Below, piece after piece: positions 59,827 to 64,000 of a stretch of DNA of 64,000 nucleotides. The notes beneath the pieces are model-generated. The model was not told the DNA's origin. It was given only the letters and a program-made list of their open reading frames with translations, and did no database searches. The stretch lies in the NCBI GenBank assembly GCA_947496355.1, contig CANMCO010000001.1, forward strand, positions 558,001 to 622,000, in the 5' to 3' direction. The number at the start of each line of letters is the position of its first letter. The stretch's first letter is position 1. The position numbers and the translations under genes were made by a program. This stretch comes from an uncultured Aquimarina sp. (lineage in GTDB: Bacteria > Bacteroidota > Bacteroidia > Flavobacteriales > Flavobacteriaceae).

Positions 59827-61674
59827 ATGTGCGGAATAGTAGGATATATAGGTCATAGAGAAGCTTATCCAATTGTTTTAAAAGGATTGAAAAGGTTGGA
59901 GTATAGAGGATATGATTCAGCTGGGATTGCTCTTTATGATGGAGAAGATATTAAATTGTCAAAAACGAAAGGTAAAGTTGCTGATCTTGAAGAGCGACTA
60001 ACAAAAGAAATTACAACCGAAGGAACTATTGGTATCGGACATACAAGATGGGCGACTCACGGGGTGCCAAATGATGTAAATTCGCATCCACATTATTCCA
60101 ACTCTGGAGATCTTGTAATTATTCATAATGGTATAATTGAAAATTATGAGTCACTTCGAACAGAATTAACAAAAAGAGGATTCTCTTTTACTTCAGAGAC
60201 AGATACAGAAGTATTGGTCAATTTGATCGAAGATGTAAAAAATAAAGAGAATGTTAAGCTTGGTAAAGCTGTACAAATAGCATTAAATCAAACTGTAGGA
60301 GCATATGCAATTGCTGTTTTTGACAAGCAAAAACCAGATGAAATCGTAGTAGCACGATTAGGAAGTCCTTTGGCTATTGGTGTAGGCGATGATGAATTTT
60401 TTATAGCTTCTGATGCTTCTCCTTTTATAGAATATACCAATAATGCTATATATCTTGAAGATGGTGAAATGGCAATTGTGCGCAGAAAGAAGGGAGTTAA
60501 GGTAAGAAAAATACAAGATGATAGTATGGTAGACCCTTATCTTCAGGAGCTACAAATCAATCTTGAACAGATAGAAAAAGGAGGGTATGATCATTTCATG
60601 CTTAAGGAGATATATGAGCAACCCAATGCTATTAGTGATACCTATAGAGGTAGAATGCGTGTAGCAGAGGGTATTATAAAAATGGCTGGAATTGATGATA
60701 ATTTAGCAAAACTTCTTAATGCAAAACGTATTATTATTATTGCATGCGGTACCTCTTGGCACGCGGGATTAGTAGCAGAGTATATTTTTGAAGAATTAGT
60801 ACGCATACCTGTTGAAGTAGAATACGCTTCCGAATTTAGATATAGAAACCCTGTAATACACCAAGATGATGTTGTAATTGCGATTTCACAAAGTGGAGAG
60901 ACTGCAGATACGATGGCAGCTATAAAGTTGGCTAAAGAAAGAGGAGCATTTGTTTTTGGGGTGTGTAATGTAGTAGGTTCTTCTATCTCTAGAGAAACTC
61001 ATGCCGGTGCATATACGCATGCAGGACCAGAAATTGGAGTTGCCTCAACAAAAGCGTTTACAACTCAGATTACAGTTCTTTCTTTAATAGCTTTGAAGCT
61101 TGCAGAACGAAAAGGTACTGTTTCTAACAGCGATTTTCACTACTTTTTGCAGGAGTTAGAAAGAGTTCCAGAAAAAGTAAAATTAGCATTAGAGTCTAAC
61201 GACCATATTAGGCATATTGCAGACACGTATAAAAATGCAAAAAATTTCTTATACTTAGGAAGAGGTTATAATTTCCCTGTAGCATTAGAAGGAGCATTAA
61301 AACTTAAGGAGATTTCTTATATTCACGCTGAAGGGTATCCAGCTGCAGAGATGAAGCATGGGCCAATTGCACTTATTGATGAGCAAATGCCAGTTGTTGT
61401 AATCGCTACCAAAAAAGGTCATTATGATAAAGTTGTAAGTAATATTCAAGAGATCAAATCAAGAAAAGGTAAGATTATTGGAATTGTTACTGAAGGTGAT
61501 GTTACAGTAAAAGGACTAGCAGATCACGTTATAGAAATACCAGAAACTGAAGAATTTCTAACACCATTGCTTACTACTATTCCTCTACAATTATTATCTT
61601 ATCATATAGCAGTAATGTTAGACAAGAATGTCGATCAGCCAAGAAATTTGGCAAAATCTGTTACTGTAGAATAA
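59827..61674 (+). CDS. glmS: Glutamine-fructose-6-phosphate aminotransferase (isomerizing)
   Basis: 615 residues. It makes glucosamine-6-phosphate from fructose-6-phosphate and glutamine, first step to UDP-GlcNAc for peptidoglycan and LPS. Cys2 is the glutaminase nucleophile (MCGIVGYIG). GHTRWATHG and the DTEVL loop complete that domain. The C-terminal SIS isomerase halves have IIACGTSWHAG, SQSGETADT and SVTVE as the typical C-terminus. No glmS ribozyme was seen in its leader. The gene ends the operon with a terminator at 61692-61730. Confidence 0.98.
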   Translation: MCGIVGYIGHREAYPIVLKGLKRLEYRGYDSAGIALYDGEDIKLSKTKGKVADLEERLTKEITTEGTIGIGHTRWATHGVPNDVNSHPHYSNSGDLVIIHNGIIENYESLRTELTKRGFSFTSETDTEVLVNLIEDVKNKENVKLGKAVQIALNQTVGAYAIAVFDKQKPDEIVVARLGSPLAIGVGDDEFFIASDASPFIEYTNNAIYLEDGEMAIVRRKKGVKVRKIQDDSMVDPYLQELQINLEQIEKGGYDHFMLKEIYEQPNAISDTYRGRMRVAEGIIKMAGIDDNLAKLLNAKRIIIIACGTSWHAGLVAEYIFEELVRIPVEVEYASEFRYRNPVIHQDDVVIAISQSGETADTMAAIKLAKERGAFVFGVCNVVGSSISRETHAGAYTHAGPEIGVASTKAFTTQITVLSLIALKLAERKGTVSNSDFHYFLQELERVPEKVKLALESNDHIRHIADTYKNAKNFLYLGRGYNFPVALEGALKLKEISYIHAEGYPAAEMKHGPIALIDEQMPVVVIATKKGHYDKVVSNIQEIKSRKGKIIGIVTEGDVTVKGLADHVIEIPETEEFLTPLLTTIPLQLLSYHIAVMLDKNVDQPRNLAKSVTVE

Positions 61675-61691
61675 TTTATTTTATTGTGAAA

Positions 61692-61730
61692 TAAAAAAGA
61701 CCGTCTTTCTTTCTAGGCGGTCTTTTTTTT
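61692..61730 (+). terminator. Rho-independent terminator of glmS
   Basis: AAAAAAGACCG and CGGTCTTTTTT pair over 11 bases around a 14-base loop and end in eight T, 18 bases after the glmS stop. Confidence 0.92.
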
Positions 61731-62032
61731 ATCAAAAAAGTATACTATCCGTAGTTTAGTTGTTGTTAATAAGCGGATATGTCATGATTTATAAGGAAAT
61801 AAAACATATAAATTCTTTAAGTCTATCATTTTGTTACGGTTTTTACGCAATATTGATACGTGTGACGGATTAATTTGTTAAATTCTAGATTATTTTGCTT
61901 AGCTTTATGTATAGGCTTATAAATCAATGTTTTCCATTTAATCATACCCCAGAGTGATGCAATTTTTTTAGAAGCTTAATGCTTTTTTGAGATCGCTGAA
62001 TAACATTTTTTTACGATAAAATGCACTTTTCC

Positions 62033-62062
62033 TTGGTTTTCAATCAAAAAAGTGTAGTTTTG
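62033..62062 (+). promoter_or_regulatory. Complete flavobacterial promoter before the TonB-dependent receptor
   Basis: TTG at 62033-62035, 19-base spacer, TAGTTTTG at 62055-62062. This fits TTG-N17-23-TAnnTTTG fully, the best such match in the window. Predicted transcription start is near 62069, giving a leader of about 65 bases. Confidence 0.7.
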
Positions 62063-62133
62063 CATCCCAAATGTTAAATTTGTTATGCTTGCATAAGGAA
62101 TAATTAACTTAATTACTTAAAAACAATCTACTT

Positions 62134-64000
62134 ATGAAAACAATTACACTTGTTTTAATGCTTTTTGTTGGCGCTATCGGTGTTTCACAAAATGTTATTA
62201 ATGGTAGGGTTATTGATGGTTTTGATGAACCGATCCCTGGCGTTAGTGTTACAGTAAAAGGAACTGAGGTTTCAACAATTTCTGATTTTGATGGAAATTT
62301 TTCTTTAACAACAGATAAAGATTTCCCATTAACTTTAGAAGCAACTAGTATTGGTTTTGATCCTACTACATTTGTAGTAACTTCAGAAACAAAAGATGTT
62401 ACAATCGTTTTAGCGGATATTACATTCTTAGACGAATTGGTAATTTCAGCTTCGAGAGCCCCTGAACGTTTATTCGAATCTCCGGTAAGTATTGAACGTT
62501 TCGGTATCAAGCAAATTAAAAATACTACAGCGGCAGATTTTTATGGCGGTCTTGAAGGTATAAAAGGTGTTGATATCAATACCAATAGTTTAGCTCTTAA
62601 ATCTATTAATACCAGAGGTTTTGCAACGTTTACGAATACACGTTTCGTTCAACTGGTTGATGGTATGGATAATACGGCTCCAGCACTGAACTTCGTTTTA
62701 GGTAACCTTGTTGGTATGAGTGAACTTGATGTGAATAGTGTCGAGCTTCTACCAGGAGCATCTTCTGCATTATATGGTGCGAATGCTTTTAACGGTATTT
62801 TATTTATGACAAGTAAAAATCCTTTTGATCACCAAGGGATTAGTGCATATTCAAAAGGAGGAATTACTTCTCAAGAAGCAGCTGGAGATAACGAATTTTA
62901 TGACGTAGGTATTAGAATGGCACATGCTTTCTCTGATAAATTTGCGGCAAAAGCAACATTCTCATTTTTAAAAGGTACAGACTGGTTGGCTGCAGATAAA
63001 AGAGATTTGGATAATCCCGGTGCTACTAGAGAAAATAATGTAGGTTATGATGGTTTAAATGTATATGGTGATGAAGCTAAAGGATCTTTAAGAGGTCTAG
63101 CGGCTCAAAACCCAGCTTTCAATCCAGCTTTATTACCATTATTACCTGATACTGTCGTAAGTAGAACAGGATATGATGAGGCTGATCTTAATGATAATGA
63201 TGTAGAGAGTTTAAAATTTGACACATCAGTACATTATAAACCATTTGCTGATGATTTTGAAATTATCTATGCAGGGAAAATTGGTAGAGGAACGACAGTA
63301 ACTCAGGATGCCAATAGAACTTTATTAAGAAACTTTTTCTTGCAACAACATAAATTAGAACTTAAAAATGATAATTTCTTTGTAAGAGGTTATCTTACTG
63401 CAGAAGATGCTGGAGATTCTTATGATATTAGGTTTACAGGACTTAATATTAACAACGCTTGGAAAGATGATTCACAATGGTTTGCAGAATATATAGGAAC
63501 TTACTTAACACCTTTCTTAACAGATCCTACATTAGATCCCAATGACCCTGCTGCACAGGCTGCTGCACATGCTGCCGCGAGACAAGTTGCAGATACTGGG
63601 CGCCTAATCCCAGGAACTCCAGAATTTGAACAAGCTTTTAATCAAGTGACTAGTGATCCAGATTTAGATAGAGGATCTAAGTTCATTGAGAAATCTTCTT
63701 TTAGACATGCAGACGCAAACTATAACTTCAGTCATATCACAAGTGATTTTGCGGATATTCAGATTGGTGGATCGTTTAGAGAATATAAGTTAAATTCTGA
63801 AGGTACTGTATTTACAGATATAGATGGCCCAATCAAATATTCAGAATATGGTGTGTATACTCAATTACAAAGAAAGTTCTTAGATGAGCGATTAAAATTA
63901 ACGGGATCAGTTCGTTATGATAAATCTCAATTGTTTGATGGCAATTTCTCTCCTAGATTCTCTGTTAGTTATACATTTGGTGCTAATAAGACACGTAACT
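62134..64000 (+). CDS. TonB-dependent receptor, N-terminal part (cut by window end)
   Basis: Open from the ATG at 62134 to the window end, 622 codons without a stop. Signal peptide MKTITLVLMLFVGAIGVSQ, then a CarboxypepD_reg-like domain (about 20-100; INGRVIDGFDEPIPGVSVTV, SDFDGNFSL), a plug domain with FLDELVISASRAPERLFESP, INTRGFATFTNTRFVQLVDG and ELLPGASSALYGANAFNGI, and barrel strands to the end. The missing C-terminus prevents assignment to a SusC subtype; the short linker and lack of a nearby SusD gene in view make it SusC-unlike so far. It has its own promoter at 62033-62062. Confidence 0.93.
   Translation, partial: MKTITLVLMLFVGAIGVSQNVINGRVIDGFDEPIPGVSVTVKGTEVSTISDFDGNFSLTTDKDFPLTLEATSIGFDPTTFVVTSETKDVTIVLADITFLDELVISASRAPERLFESPVSIERFGIKQIKNTTAADFYGGLEGIKGVDINTNSLALKSINTRGFATFTNTRFVQLVDGMDNTAPALNFVLGNLVGMSELDVNSVELLPGASSALYGANAFNGILFMTSKNPFDHQGISAYSKGGITSQEAAGDNEFYDVGIRMAHAFSDKFAAKATFSFLKGTDWLAADKRDLDNPGATRENNVGYDGLNVYGDEAKGSLRGLAAQNPAFNPALLPLLPDTVVSRTGYDEADLNDNDVESLKFDTSVHYKPFADDFEIIYAGKIGRGTTVTQDANRTLLRNFFLQQHKLELKNDNFFVRGYLTAEDAGDSYDIRFTGLNINNAWKDDSQWFAEYIGTYLTPFLTDPTLDPNDPAAQAAAHAAARQVADTGRLIPGTPEFEQAFNQVTSDPDLDRGSKFIEKSSFRHADANYNFSHITSDFADIQIGGSFREYKLNSEGTVFTDIDGPIKYSEYGVYTQLQRKFLDERLKLTGSVRYDKSQLFDGNFSPRFSVSYTFGANKTRN

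Larger units (their letters stand above)
61675..62133. other. Intergenic region before the last receptor gene
   Basis: 459 bases. It holds the glmS terminator, then about 300 A/T-rich bases in which I see nothing, and the promoter at 62033-62062 followed by a 65-base leader to the receptor start. Confidence 0.6.

Noticed and set aside
59800..59830. glmS ribozyme in the glmS leader
   Set aside because: Only 23 bases separate the preceding stop from the glmS start; the ribozyme needs well over 100.
62109..62510. 133-codon minus-strand frame over the start of the last TonB-dependent receptor
   Set aside because: Antisense shadow: the plus frame has signal peptide, CarboxypepD_reg and plug motifs and stays open to the window end.
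1..64000. tRNA, rRNA, CRISPR, insertion sequence or prophage
   Set aside because: No T-loop-like GGTTCGAATCC, no regularly spaced repeats, no transposase, integrase or phage structural motif seen on either strand by eye.

Overview
The window is a gene-dense stretch of a low-GC Bacteroidota chromosome, almost certainly from a marine member of the Flavobacteriaceae (Aquimarina-like; the genus is inference). The evidence is two TonB-dependent receptors with N-terminal carboxypeptidase-regulatory-like domains, DUF4270, DUF3108 and DUF4097 proteins, a T9SS-type C-terminal sorting domain, lipoproteins with short SCxxD/E starts, a flavobacterial TTG-N19-TAnnTTTG promoter at 62033-62062, and gene neighbourhoods I recognise from this family (ileS-dksA-lspA; pgi-M23-TDO-DUF3108-HPPD-HGD; panC-panD-flippase). 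I found no rRNA, tRNA, CRISPR array, transposase or prophage gene.

Layout. 1-9.4 kb: the end of a LolC/E-FtsX permease, dusB, a structured intergenic element, lepA, an HExxH lipoprotein, a HAD phosphatase, a YjbQ protein, a small membrane protein and a TonB-dependent receptor. 9.6-17.2 kb: a minus-strand run, HGD, HPPD, DUF3108 protein, tryptophan 2,3-dioxygenase, M23 peptidase and pgi in transcription order; it contains most of the committed steps of Tyr/Trp ring cleavage. 17.3-21.4 kb: uvrC followed by a patatin-Omp85 outer-membrane protein. 21.6-24.9 kb (plus): retropepsin-like protease, RimK ligase and AstE/AspA-like deacylase, then 5-formyl-THF cyclo-ligase, and then a stand-alone receiver protein.

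24.9-32.5 kb (minus): ileS-dksA and lspA, separated by an ECF sigma factor, a zinc-finger/HEAT anti-sigma factor and two DUF4097 proteins, a module with terminators on both sides. 32.7-45.5 kb: Nit2-like amidase, Ig-like lipoprotein, ComF, a coiled-coil membrane protein, glyS, a large T9SS-exported protein, exonuclease III, an OmpA lipoprotein and small secreted proteins. 45.5-52.2 kb is the most accessory-looking part: repeats, an exported TPR-CHAT protein, a 700-base gap rich in hairpins, an aldo/keto reductase and an unrecognised secreted protein. 52.2-57.1 kb (minus): panC-panD-flippase, an esterase-like protein with an Asp in place of the nucleophilic Ser, and radA. 57.2-64 kb (plus): a short glycogen-synthase-like protein, a DUF4270 lipoprotein, glmS and a TonB-dependent receptor cut by the window end.

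Most genes are housekeeping. The observations I rate highest are the ECF/DUF4097 module inside the ileS-dksA-lspA block, the exported CHAT protein with its repeat-rich upstream region, the Asp-nucleophile esterase-like protein, the structured element before lepA, and a hairpin that abuts the uvrC start codon. I did not see a clear new multi-gene defence or mobile system.
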